DNA of 5,981 nt, taken from NCBI GenBank assembly GCA_964563465.1, contig CAZLVZ010000029.1, forward strand, positions 1 to 5,981, read 5' to 3'. Made by a program: the position numbers and the translations under genes. Positions 1 through 5,769 of the stretch are shown here, one piece after another. The DNA is from JAYENY01 sp964563465 (GTDB lineage Bacteria > Patescibacteriota > Minisyncoccia > Minisyncoccales > PEYH01). The number at the start of each line of letters is the position of its first letter. Within the stretch, counting starts at the first letter, position 1. The notes below the pieces were generated by a model. The model was not told the origin of the DNA and ran no database searches. It was given only the letters and a program-made list of their open reading frames with translations.

Positions 1-2
1 TT

Positions 3-617
3 GCTCTTTTTGCCCTATATTTAGTTAGCTTTATTGTTTTTGCTTTGCGAGCAAGCGGAGCATGGTATTTGTCAGGATTCGGTTTTCAGGGCATTAGAGC
101 ATCTATTGTTTTAATTCCGTGGTTATTAATTTTCGTGGCTTTGCTTTTGATTGTTACATTAGAGGCGCTTGTCAAGAGATTCTCTTTCAGTTATCGTCAG
201 CCAATTCTTTATTCTGTATTAGGCATTATTATATTTGTACTTTTAGGGAGCTTTGCAATTGGTAAAACAGGGCTTCATCCCAATCTTTTCCAAAAAGCTA
301 GAGAAGGCCGATTACCTGTGGCAGAGAAATTTTATCAGGGCTATGGTATGGAAAAATTTCACAATGTGCATCGCGGAGTTGTCTCTGAATTAACAGACAA
401 TGGTTTTTCTATCAAAACATGCAGAGACGAGATATTGCTTGTTATCGTTACGCCCGAAACACTCTTTTTGTTTGAGGGCAATGTTGAGATGCATGATATG
501 GTAATCATCTTAGGAGAAAGAGACGATCATATAATAATTGCGCTTGGCGTTCGTAAAATTAATGATAAAATAGGTCTTTTACCAAAAAAGCACATGCCTC
601 CGCGTTTATATAAATGA
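3..617 (+). CDS. Membrane protein with C-terminal beta-rich (OB-like) domain, 5'-partial
   Basis: The reading frame is open to the left edge, so the gene begins upstream; the TTG at 45 is not a credible start because hydrophobic coding sequence continues before it. The visible 204 residues contain the end of one membrane segment (about residues 1-15), a second (about 34-57, with IPWLLIFVALLLIV) and a third (about 68-87). A soluble domain of about 110 residues follows. Its pattern (HRGVVSEL, then NGFSIKT, VIVTPETLF, MVIILGERDD, IIIALGVRKI) alternates short beta strands with a final 'v..G.r....i.A..vr.i' motif, as in small OB-like domains common in CPR proteins. It ends at TGA. Proteins of this build (three helices plus this domain) are, from memory, frequent uncharacterised CPR membrane proteins. 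Function unknown. It is probably unrelated to the metal locus downstream. Confidence 0.8.
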   Translation, partial: ALFALYLVSFIVFALRASGAWYLSGFGFQGIRASIVLIPWLLIFVALLLIVTLEALVKRFSFSYRQPILYSVLGIIIFVLLGSFAIGKTGLHPNLFQKAREGRLPVAEKFYQGYGMEKFHNVHRGVVSELTDNGFSIKTCRDEILLVIVTPETLFLFEGNVEMHDMVIILGERDDHIIIALGVRKINDKIGLLPKKHMPPRLYK

Positions 618-707
618 AATAAATATCTTTTTTTATTGTAGTAATAGATAGAACTCAAAAGGTCGATAATGATTCAATTAAATATTAATTAAAAATTAAG
701 AGAAAAA

Positions 708-1139
708 ATGAAAAAATTATTACTTTACACGCTATTGGGAGTCGGAGTTATCGGACTCACAGGAGCAGGAATGGTATTTGCAGGAGAAACATTCCAGAAA
801 GGAATAGGTGGAGGACACGAAGCGATGTTAGAGGATAAAGCAGAGATTCTTGGTATGACAGTTGAAGAATTGAATACTACTAGAAAAGAAGGCGAGATGT
901 TTCGAGAGATTATCGAAAGCAAAGGATTGGATTTTGATGAATTTCACGAGCAGATGAAAGCAAAGAGAGCTGAAAGGATTAATGCTAAGATGGATCAATT
1001 AGTTGAAGACGAAAGAATCACTAGAGAGCAAGCTAACGAAAAAATTGAATGGTTTGGAGATTTTGAAGGAAAAGGACGACGCATGGGAGCTGGAATGGGA
1101 GATTGTAAATTTAGGGGAACTAGAGGAGACGATTTCTAG
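708..1139 (+). CDS. Secreted small helical protein, DUF2680-like
   Basis: This is a 143-residue protein. Residues 1-25 form a signal peptide: MKK, a hydrophobic core (LLLYTLLGVGVIGLTGAG), then VFA with likely cleavage after Ala25. The mature part is charged and helical: AEILGMTVEELN (about 45-56), a 'FREIIESKGLDFDEFHEQM' segment (about 65-83), then a helix with DERITREQANEKIE (about 101-114). The succession of 'LGMTxEEL', 'GLDFDEF' and 'RITREQA' matches the repeat logic of DUF2680/YckD-like secreted proteins. The tail (from about 120) is Gly/Arg/Met-rich with a single Cys133. The start follows a weak purine stretch (AAGAGA) just upstream. A Cpx/Spy-like or metal-binding envelope role has been proposed for similar small proteins, but nothing here proves it. 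Its Gly-rich tail resembles tails elsewhere in the window. Confidence 0.75.
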   Translation: MKKLLLYTLLGVGVIGLTGAGMVFAGETFQKGIGGGHEAMLEDKAEILGMTVEELNTTRKEGEMFREIIESKGLDFDEFHEQMKAKRAERINAKMDQLVEDERITREQANEKIEWFGDFEGKGRRMGAGMGDCKFRGTRGDDF

Positions 1140-1155
1140 TTTAGAAGTTTTAGTT

Positions 1156-1189
1156 GCTCCGTTTCTATAAGGCGCCAATGAAACGGAGC
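1156..1189 (+). repeat. Perfect inverted repeat (hairpin) downstream of the secreted protein gene
   Basis: GCTCCGTTTC at 1156-1165 is the exact reverse complement of GAAACGGAGC at 1180-1189. It is separated by a 14-base loop that itself contains the 6-bp palindrome GGCGCC (1171-1176). A T-rich stretch begins only about 10 bases after the stem, so on its own it is an imperfect terminator. It sits just before a better terminator and may act with it in tandem, or stabilise the 3' end of the transcript. Confidence 0.7.
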
Positions 1190-1208
1190 TTGAGTAATGT
1201 TTATTTTT

Positions 1209-1238
1209 ACGAGTTTTAACAACTCGTTTTGTTTTTTT
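1209..1238 (+). terminator. Rho-independent terminator
   Basis: The stem ACGAGTT (1209-1215) pairs perfectly with AACTCGT (1221-1227) around a 5-base loop. A T-rich tract follows immediately (TTTGTTTTTTT, 1228-1238). It lies 70 bases after the stop of the secreted-protein gene and upstream of the next promoter, as expected for the end of that transcript. Confidence 0.75.
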
Positions 1239-1255
1239 GTATTTTTTAGTATAAT
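1229..1255 (+). promoter_or_regulatory. Putative sigma-70 type promoter for the AhpD-like gene
   Basis: A perfect TATAAT lies at 1250-1255. The best -35 candidate is TTGTTT (1229-1234) with a short 15-base spacer, so the -35 assignment is weak and overlaps the terminator T tract. The predicted transcript would start near 1262, about 28 bases before the ATG. Its leader contains AATTAATTATTA (1267-1278), which is shared with the leader of the Zn-ribbon gene at 1879. Confidence 0.55.
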
Positions 1256-1289
1256 AAATAATAGAGAATTAATTATTAGAATAAAAATT

Positions 1290-1793
1290 ATGGCCCTTAT
1301 ATCTAATTTAGAAAAAGACGATGCTTCTATTATTGCTAAAGCGGTTTACGAGAGTTTTGAAGAAAGTTCTGGAAGCGTTCCAGAATGGGTAAAAGTAATG
1401 GCTCATCGCCCTGAAATTTTAAAAGAGTTTGTTGAGCTTTTTGGAGTTATAATGAAGCAGGGGAAAATCGAACCAGCTTTAAAATGGAAAATAGCTCTTA
1501 CTGTTTCCAAAACTTTAAAATGCGTTTTTTGCGTAGATGTAACTGAAAAGATGCTTCAAAAATTTGGAGCTAGTGAAGAAGCTTCTCAAGATACTAAAGA
1601 AACAGAAAAGGAAAAAAAGATTTTAGATTTAGTGAAAGATATAACAATAGATGGTCATTTAGATAATATAGAATTATTTAAGATCATGAAAGCCAATTTT
1701 AATGAAGCCCAAATTGTAGAGATTATTTCCGTAATTGGTCTTTTTAATTATATTAATCGTTTCAATAATACCTTGGCTATTCTGCCAGAATAG
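1290..1793 (+). CDS. AhpD / carboxymuconolactone decarboxylase-like protein with CxxC
   Basis: This is a 167-residue all-helical protein. Start ATG 1290 was chosen over the in-frame ATG at 1197, because the extra 31 codons would translate the terminator and the TATAAT box and have no domain character. The AhpD-like core is seen as 'MAHRPEILKEF' (about 37-47) followed by the helix 'KIALTVSKTLKCVFC' with the redox pair Cys78-x-x-Cys81. In mycobacterial AhpD the active site is Glu118, Cys130, Cys133 and His137; by spacing, the Glu and His correspond here to Trp66 and Thr85. The disulfide pair is therefore kept but the known proton-relay residues are not. A charged insertion (about 96-110) separates the CxxC half from the C-terminal helices. 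A thiol-disulfide or peroxide-related role is plausible but unproven. No Shine-Dalgarno sequence is visible. The gene stands just upstream of the metal/Fe-S locus. Confidence 0.75.
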   Translation: MALISNLEKDDASIIAKAVYESFEESSGSVPEWVKVMAHRPEILKEFVELFGVIMKQGKIEPALKWKIALTVSKTLKCVFCVDVTEKMLQKFGASEEASQDTKETEKEKKILDLVKDITIDGHLDNIELFKIMKANFNEAQIVEIISVIGLFNYINRFNNTLAILPE

Positions 1794-1823
1794 AGCTTTG
1801 TTCTTTGATTTTTCTTTTTTTCT

Positions 1824-1851
1824 TTGTAAAGCATAAAAAGGGGAGTATAAT
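1824..1851 (+). promoter_or_regulatory. Promoter of the first Zn-ribbon gene
   Basis: TTGTAA (1824-1829), a 16-base spacer and TATAAT (1846-1851) form a good sigma-70 type promoter. The predicted start is near 1858, giving a leader of about 21 bases with no Shine-Dalgarno sequence. The stretch 1843-1868 matches 5736-5761, upstream of the paralogous gene, at 25 of 26 positions. Confidence 0.7.
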
Positions 1852-1878
1852 AGAAATAGATAATTAATTATTAAAACT

Positions 1879-2268
1879 ATGTCTTTTCTCAAAAAGTTAT
1901 TTGGCAAAGATAATAATGAAGGACAATCAGAAAAGAATTTTTCTGAACCAGTTTCTTCTCCGATAACGCCTCCAGTTCCTGAACCAGAGCCAGAACCGGA
2001 ACCGATAGTTTCTCCAGCTCCAGAGTCGGAACCGGAAGAACCACAAGCCCCCATAGAACCAGAAGAACCAGTATCAGTTCCTCTTGGCCAAGGACAGGGA
2101 GTTGGAGCTGGAAATTTTCCAATAGGAAGACAGCCCAATGGGAGTGGAGCAGGACCAGAGGGAGAGTGTGTCTGCCCGAGTTGTGGCGCTAAGGCACCGC
2201 ATCAGACAGGTACACCTTGTTCTGAGCAGAAATGCCCTCAATGTGGAACAACAATGGCTCGCGTTTAA
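1879..2268 (+). CDS. Zn-ribbon protein with N-terminal amphipathic segment and Pro/Glu linker
   Basis: This 129-residue protein has three parts. Residues 1-10 (MSFLKKLFGK) form a short amphipathic segment that is also found in the paralog at 5770. Residues about 22-68 are a Pro/Glu/Ser-rich disordered linker with EPEPEPEPEP. Residues 70-93 are Gly-rich, leading into a C-terminal ribbon with Cys97, Cys99, Cys102, His108, Cys114, Cys119 and Cys122 (motifs CVCPSCG and CPQCG). Two CxxC knuckles make Zn binding likely; the extra cysteines could equally serve iron or an Fe-S cluster. From memory, small Gly-rich proteins with a 'GP.GxCvCPxCG...PHQ.G.PC...KCPxCGt.M' ribbon occur near NifX and MinD-ferredoxin genes in anaerobes. 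The function is unknown; an accessory or scaffold role for the neighbouring genes is an inference. Confidence 0.8.
   Translation: MSFLKKLFGKDNNEGQSEKNFSEPVSSPITPPVPEPEPEPEPIVSPAPESEPEEPQAPIEPEEPVSVPLGQGQGVGAGNFPIGRQPNGSGAGPEGECVCPSCGAKAPHQTGTPCSEQKCPQCGTTMARV
2152..2246 (+). repeat. Copy 1 of a diverged direct repeat encoding the Zn ribbon
   Basis: These 95 bases align without gaps to 5887-5981 with 12 mismatches (83/95 identical). A 22-base identical block lies at 2190-2211 and 5925-5946. Most differences are at third codon positions. It is the coding part shared by the two Zn-ribbon paralogs. Confidence 0.85.
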
Positions 2269-2354
2269 TTTGTTGTATGAAATAAAAATTGATTCTGGAT
2301 TATAATCGATTAAGCATCAATTATAAGACAGTTTTTTGGTTTAGCTTGAATTAA

Positions 2355-2360
2355 TATAAT
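2355..2360 (+). promoter_or_regulatory. Possible -10 box for the NifX-CDF-ATPase operon
   Basis: TATAAT stands 52 bases upstream of the ATG at 2412. No convincing -35 hexamer is seen; the region 17 bases upstream is only a T run (2332-2337). The intergenic gap of 143 bases is the longest inside the locus, which fits an independent transcription start here. Confidence 0.4.
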
Positions 2361-2411
2361 GTATTGCGAGAGAGTGTTTTTAATAGGTAATTTTAATAAC
2401 TGTAAATTATT

Positions 2412-2849
2412 ATGTTCAAAAAAAGAAGTGAGGAATTAAAAATTTGTATAAGTGCTACAGGAAATAATTTAGACGCATTTTTAGATCCACGATTTGGTAG
2501 AGCAATGTTTTTTTTGATTGTTGATTCTAATGGTAAATTGATTAAAGCGATTAAAAATACAGGAGAACAGGCAATGAGAGGAGCTGGCGTCACAGCGGCT
2601 CAAATTGTAGCTGACGAAAAAGTTGATATTCTTATTACTGGCAATATTGGTCCTAACGCTTCTATTGTTCTAGGTACTTCCAAAATCAAAGTTTTTATTG
2701 GTATTCCGGAAACACCCATTATAGATGTTATTAAAAAATATCAAGAAAACAAACTCCAAGAGGCAGTTGATGTAAAATTTTCTCAGTCTGGTCCAGGCCT
2801 TGGTCGCGGAGGAAGGGGAGGTATGGATCAAAACCAAAAGTTTAATTAA
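2412..2849 (+). CDS. NifX/NifB-type domain protein (dinitrogenase Fe-Mo cofactor family, PF02579)
   Basis: This is a 145-residue protein. Residues 9-120 fit the small alpha/beta NifX-type domain: the first strand KICISATG, the conserved 'DPRFGRAMFFLIVD' (25-38), the glycine turn 'GEQAMRGAGVTAAQIV' (51-66), the strand 'VDILITGNIGPNA' (71-83), 'KVFIG' (93-97) and a C-terminal helix. Relatives bind Fe-S or Fe-Mo type clusters or precursors, but most stand-alone members in organisms without nitrogenase have no assigned function. In this copy the common HFGRA is RFGRA, and the only cysteine is Cys12, so cluster ligands are not obvious. The tail from residue 127 is Gly/Arg-rich (GPGLGRGGRGG), resembling the Gly-rich parts of both Zn-ribbon proteins. 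It is the first gene of a same-strand run ending at 5681. No Shine-Dalgarno sequence is visible. Confidence 0.88.
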   Translation: MFKKRSEELKICISATGNNLDAFLDPRFGRAMFFLIVDSNGKLIKAIKNTGEQAMRGAGVTAAQIVADEKVDILITGNIGPNASIVLGTSKIKVFIGIPETPIIDVIKKYQENKLQEAVDVKFSQSGPGLGRGGRGGMDQNQKFN

Positions 2850-2894
2850 AAAAATAGCAGATATTTATTACTAGTAATTTTTATTTATTCTTTT

Positions 2895-4136
2895 ATGCAA
2901 AAAGATATTTTTAAAAAAGGTCAAAAAGCTACCTTGACGGCGGGGTTAACTACTCTGTTTTTTGCTTTAGCAAAAGGAGTAGTCGGATTAATATCTGGGA
3001 GTACAATTCTTTTAGCCGACGCTGTTCATAGTGGAGCAGATGCTTTTTCTACCGCGACTGCGTGGTTTGGATTAAAAATTGCTCAAAAAGAGCCAACGGA
3101 AAAATTTAGATATGGGTTTTATAAGGTAGAGAATATAGCTGCGCTATTAATATCAATTTTAATATTTTTTGCCGGGGCAGTAATTATAAGTCAAAGCGTA
3201 GAGAAATTTTCAACTAAATACGAAATTAACATCCCTTTTGTAGCCATTGGTTTAGCTATCCTTGATGCTATTTTTATGTTTATAGTTGGCACTTATGAGA
3301 TGAAAAGAGGCAAAGAGATTAATTCCCAAAGCTTAATAGCTGATGGCAAGGAATCAAGATTACATATTTATTCTTCTTCTTTAGTTCTGATTGGTATAGT
3401 TTCTTCTTATTTTAATTTTTTCTATATTGAAGGAATATTTGGCATTTTAATTTCTTTTATAATTTTTAAGGCAGGGTTTGAATCAGCGAAAGACGCTATT
3501 TTTGCCCTATTAGATGTTTCTCCAAGCAAGGATATAGAAAAAAAGATAGAACTTATTTTAGAAAAAAATTCCGATGTAGGCGATTTTCGAGACCTTAAGC
3601 TTAGAAGGTCGGGTCCCTTTATTCTCGGAGAAGTGAAACTAAAAGTTAAAAAGAAACTTTCAGTTCAAGGAGCTTATGATATTTCTGACACTATAGAGAG
3701 AAAAATTAAAAAGAGTATAAAAAAAATAGATTCATTCCTTATTTCTATTGAGCCATATGAACAAGATGTTCTTAAGGTTTGTATTCCCATTAAAGAAGAC
3801 CAAGGGATGAACTCGGAAATTCCTGAACATTTTGGAAGAGCTAATAATTTTATTTTTATTTTAATAGATAAAGGAATAGTTAAAGAATGGACAGTGAAGA
3901 AAAACCTCTTTAAGGAAAAAGAGATTAGGGCGGGATTGAGTGCTGTAGAGCGGATTATGAAAGAAAACATTGATGTTGTTATTACTAAACAGATGGGCCC
4001 TATTTCTTTACATACCTTAGGAGATGCTTTGGTTGAGATTTATCAAACTGAAGAGAAAAAAGTGGAGCAGGCTATTGAATATTTTATTCAAGATAAATTA
4101 AAAGAATTAAAGAGTCCTACCCGTAAAAAAAGATGA
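2895..4136 (+). CDS. Cation diffusion facilitator transporter fused to a C-terminal NifX-type domain
   Basis: This is a 413-residue inner-membrane protein. Residues about 10-205 are the CDF transmembrane domain (six predicted helices). Helix 2 carries the metal-site motif ADAVHSGADAFS, with His45 and Asp49. At the helix 5 site the sequence is ADGKESRLHIYSS, giving Glu153 and His157 where many zinc exporters have His and Asp. The KxEN segment after helix 2 (FRYGFYKVEN, 71-80) is typical of CDF proteins. Residues about 206-288 are the cytoplasmic dimerisation domain, ending ISIEP. Residues about 292-395 form a NifX-type domain: VCIPIKEDQG, then EHFGRANNFIFILID (311-325), GLSAVERI and VDVVITKQMGP-like strands. 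A CDF protein normally ends after about 290-300 residues, so the last 115 are a true fusion. The substrate may be Fe2+, Zn2+ or Mn2+. The stop overlaps the next ATG (ATGA), implying translational coupling to the ATPase. Confidence 0.9.
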   Translation: MQKDIFKKGQKATLTAGLTTLFFALAKGVVGLISGSTILLADAVHSGADAFSTATAWFGLKIAQKEPTEKFRYGFYKVENIAALLISILIFFAGAVIISQSVEKFSTKYEINIPFVAIGLAILDAIFMFIVGTYEMKRGKEINSQSLIADGKESRLHIYSSSLVLIGIVSSYFNFFYIEGIFGILISFIIFKAGFESAKDAIFALLDVSPSKDIEKKIELILEKNSDVGDFRDLKLRRSGPFILGEVKLKVKKKLSVQGAYDISDTIERKIKKSIKKIDSFLISIEPYEQDVLKVCIPIKEDQGMNSEIPEHFGRANNFIFILIDKGIVKEWTVKKNLFKEKEIRAGLSAVERIMKENIDVVITKQMGPISLHTLGDALVEIYQTEEKKVEQAIEYFIQDKLKELKSPTRKKR

Positions 4137-4765
4137 CTAAGTTAAAAAAAATTGCTATTTCTGGGGGCAAGGGAGGCACGGGCAAATCAACAATCGCAGT
4201 GTTAATGGCTAATAGATTAGTACAAGAAGGAAAAAGAGTCGTTCTTTGTGATTGCGACGTTGAATGTCCCAATGATTATTTGCTTTTAAATCAGAAATTA
4301 TCAAAACCCAAGGAATGGATTTATGCCGATTATCCAACATTAGACAAAAGAAAGTGTAATAAATGTGGTTTGTGTGTTAAGGCCTGTCAAAATAATGCTA
4401 TTTTTCAAGCAAAGGGAGAATATCCAGTATTTATAGGGGATTTGTGCTCTGGTTGCGGAGCTTGTCAGCTTGTTTGTCCCAGAGGAGCCATTAATATGAA
4501 GAAAAAGAAAACAGGGGAGATATATCAGAATAAAATTAAAAATCAATTTTGGTTAATTACAGGATTAGCCAANNNNNNNNNNNNNNNNNNNNNNNNNNNN
4601 NNNNNNNNNNNNNNNNNNNNNNNNNNNNNNNNNNNNNNNNNNNNNNNNNNNNNNNNNNNNNNNNNNNNNNNNAAGACAAAAATCTATAAAGAAATTCCTT
4701 ATTCCAAAGAATTAGTTGAGGCATATTCAAGGGGTCGATTATTAGAAACAAATCTTATTGTATAA
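4133..4765 (+). CDS. MinD/Mrp-type P-loop ATPase with inserted 2[4Fe-4S] ferredoxin, interrupted by assembly gap
   Basis: This is a cytoplasmic ATPase of the MinD superfamily. Deviant Walker A is GGKGGTGKST (11-20); the Walker A' region is CDCDVECPN (39-47), with three cysteines (39, 41, 45). The inserted ferredoxin domain (about 72-122) has two complete motifs: Cys75, 78, 81, 85 and Cys105, 108, 111, 115, followed by Pro, enough for two [4Fe-4S] clusters. Residues 147-180 are unknown because of 100 Ns. By alignment to the paralog at 4827, about 100 residues are missing there, including the 'DSAPGTG' switch region. The frame resumes at 4673 (KEIPYSKELVEAYSRG), so the true gap length should leave remainder 1 on division by 3 if the gene is intact. 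The C-terminus ends at LETNLIV, about 18 residues earlier than the paralog. Relatives are related to the Fe-S carriers Mrp/NBP35. The substrate is unknown. Confidence 0.88.
   Translation: MTKLKKIAISGGKGGTGKSTIAVLMANRLVQEGKRVVLCDCDVECPNDYLLLNQKLSKPKEWIYADYPTLDKRKCNKCGLCVKACQNNAIFQAKGEYPVFIGDLCSGCGACQLVCPRGAINMKKKKTGEIYQNKIKNQFWLITGLAXXXXXXXXXXXXXXXXXXXXXXXXXXXXXXXXXXKTKIYKEIPYSKELVEAYSRGRLLETNLIV
4573..4672. other. Assembly gap (100 N placeholder)
   Basis: Exactly 100 undetermined bases lie within the first ATPase gene. This is the usual placeholder length for a scaffold gap of unknown size. Comparison with the paralogous ATPase suggests about 300 real bases are absent. Confidence 0.95.
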
Positions 4766-4826
4766 CTATTATAGAGATATTTGTAGTTCGGGATTTTTCT
4801 TAATATTTTTTAAGCATTAGAAGAAA

Positions 4827-5681
4827 ATGAAAATTGTTATTGTTTCTGGAAAGGGTGGAGTAGGGAAGTCAATGTTGACTTCGTCTTTGGCTCTTTTATT
4901 TTCTAAAAATAGAAAAAACATCGTAGCAGTGGATTGTGATGTTGATGCTCCAAATTTGGGTTTATGGCTAGGGGTGACTGAATACAGTAGAGTTAAAAAA
5001 GTTTCTACATCAAAAAGAGCGAAGATTATTAATCAAAAGTTTTTAGACGATGGTGTTCTAAAGGTTTGTAAATTTGGAGCGATATCAAAAAAGGGGAAAG
5101 ATTACAAGATAAATCCTTTTTTATGCGAAGGTTGTGGAGCTTGTGGTATTGTTTATCCGCAAGCCGTTATATTAAAATCAGTTAAAAATGGAGAGATTAA
5201 AATTGTAAAAACTAAATATGGTTTTCATCTAATTGTCGGCCAACTATACCCTGGAGAAACTGGTTCAGGCAAGATAGTCAGCGAAATTAAACAAGAAGCT
5301 GAAACATTTAAACACGATTTAATGCTTATTGATTCTGCCCCTGGAACAGGCTGTCCAGTAATAGCAGCATTAAGGGATTCTGATTTTGTTGTTTTACTTA
5401 CTGAGCCAACTTCTGCAGCTTTTTCCGATGTAAAAAGAGTTTTAAAGGTGGTAGATTATTTTAATATTCCTCATAGAGTGGTTATTAACAAGTGGGATAT
5501 TAATAAGAATATAAGCAACAAGATTGAGAAATGGGCTGGTGATAAATTTTTAGGAAAAATATCTTACGATCAGGAAATTTTTCACGCTATTAGCAATTTA
5601 ACTCCAATTATGGAGACAAATTTGAAAGCAAAAGAAGAAATTATTCAAATTTACAACAAGTTAATTTTGAATATTAAATAA
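4827..5681 (+). CDS. MinD/Mrp-type P-loop ATPase with reduced (single-cluster) ferredoxin insert
   Basis: This 284-residue protein has the family's full length. Walker A is SGKGGVGKSM (7-16), Walker A' is DCDVDAPN (36-43), and the switch region is IDSAPGTGCPVI (168-179), followed by LLTEPTSAAFSDVKR (190-204) and the VVINKWD strand (218-224). The inserted ferredoxin region (about 65-117) is altered. In the first motif only the fourth cysteine (Cys81, in KVCKFGAI) is left; the positions of the first three are Lys71, Asp74 and Val77. In the second motif Cys100, 103 and 106 remain, but the fourth position is Tyr110 (IVYPQAV). In 2[4Fe-4S] ferredoxins the first three cysteines of one motif share a cluster with the fourth of the other, so the four remaining cysteines make exactly one complete site. 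A weak AGAAG lies 3 bases before the ATG. It probably partners the upstream ATPase as a heterodimer (inference). Confidence 0.9.
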   Translation: MKIVIVSGKGGVGKSMLTSSLALLFSKNRKNIVAVDCDVDAPNLGLWLGVTEYSRVKKVSTSKRAKIINQKFLDDGVLKVCKFGAISKKGKDYKINPFLCEGCGACGIVYPQAVILKSVKNGEIKIVKTKYGFHLIVGQLYPGETGSGKIVSEIKQEAETFKHDLMLIDSAPGTGCPVIAALRDSDFVVLLTEPTSAAFSDVKRVLKVVDYFNIPHRVVINKWDINKNISNKIEKWAGDKFLGKISYDQEIFHAISNLTPIMETNLKAKEEIIQIYNKLILNIK

Positions 5682-5713
5682 TAGAAAATTTACTTAATAG
5701 AAAGTTTTTTGTC

Positions 5714-5744
5714 TTGTGGTATTTTTTTCTTTGGCGAGTATAAT
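5714..5744 (+). promoter_or_regulatory. Promoter of the second Zn-ribbon gene
   Basis: A perfect TATAAT lies at 5739-5744. The best -35 candidate is TTGTGG (5714-5719) with a long 19-base spacer. The -10 and leader (5736-5761) match the corresponding region of the first Zn-ribbon gene at 25 of 26 positions, which supports a genuine and shared element. The leader is about 19 bases with no Shine-Dalgarno sequence. Confidence 0.6.
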
Positions 5745-5769
5745 AGAAATATATAATTAATATAAAGTT

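Noticed and set aside
636..670. Promoter for the secreted protein (GATAAT at 665-670)
   Set aside because: No -35 hexamer at an acceptable distance; the nearest TTGTAG leaves a 23-base spacer.
1197..1289. In-frame N-terminal extension of the AhpD-like gene from ATG 1197
   Set aside because: The extra codons run through the terminator stem, its T tract and a TATAAT box; the peptide has no domain character, and ATG 1290 gives a normal start.
2031..2070. EP-rich tract as a TonB-like periplasmic spacer
   Set aside because: There is no signal peptide or membrane anchor, and the C-terminus is a Zn ribbon, so a cytoplasmic flexible linker is simpler.
1674..2138. Long minus-strand open frame overlapping the first Zn-ribbon gene
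   Set aside because: Its Gly/Ser repeats are the antisense of the Pro/Glu linker, and it crosses two convincing plus-strand genes and a promoter.
2287..2338. A+T-rich dyad (AATTGAT...ATCAATT with inner GATTATAATC) followed by a T run, as a terminator of the first Zn-ribbon gene
   Set aside because: The outer stem is 7 bp and A+T-rich with a 22-base interior, and the T run starts about 10 bases after it; too weak to call.
4740..4826. Frameshift truncating the first ATPase C-terminus
   Set aside because: Translation of one alternative frame after the stop gave no recognisable match to the paralog's last residues, so a shorter natural end is as likely.
5685..5710. Possible terminator after the second ATPase
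   Set aside because: Only a 4-bp ACTT/AAGT stem with mismatches is seen before the T run; a stable hairpin cannot be supported.
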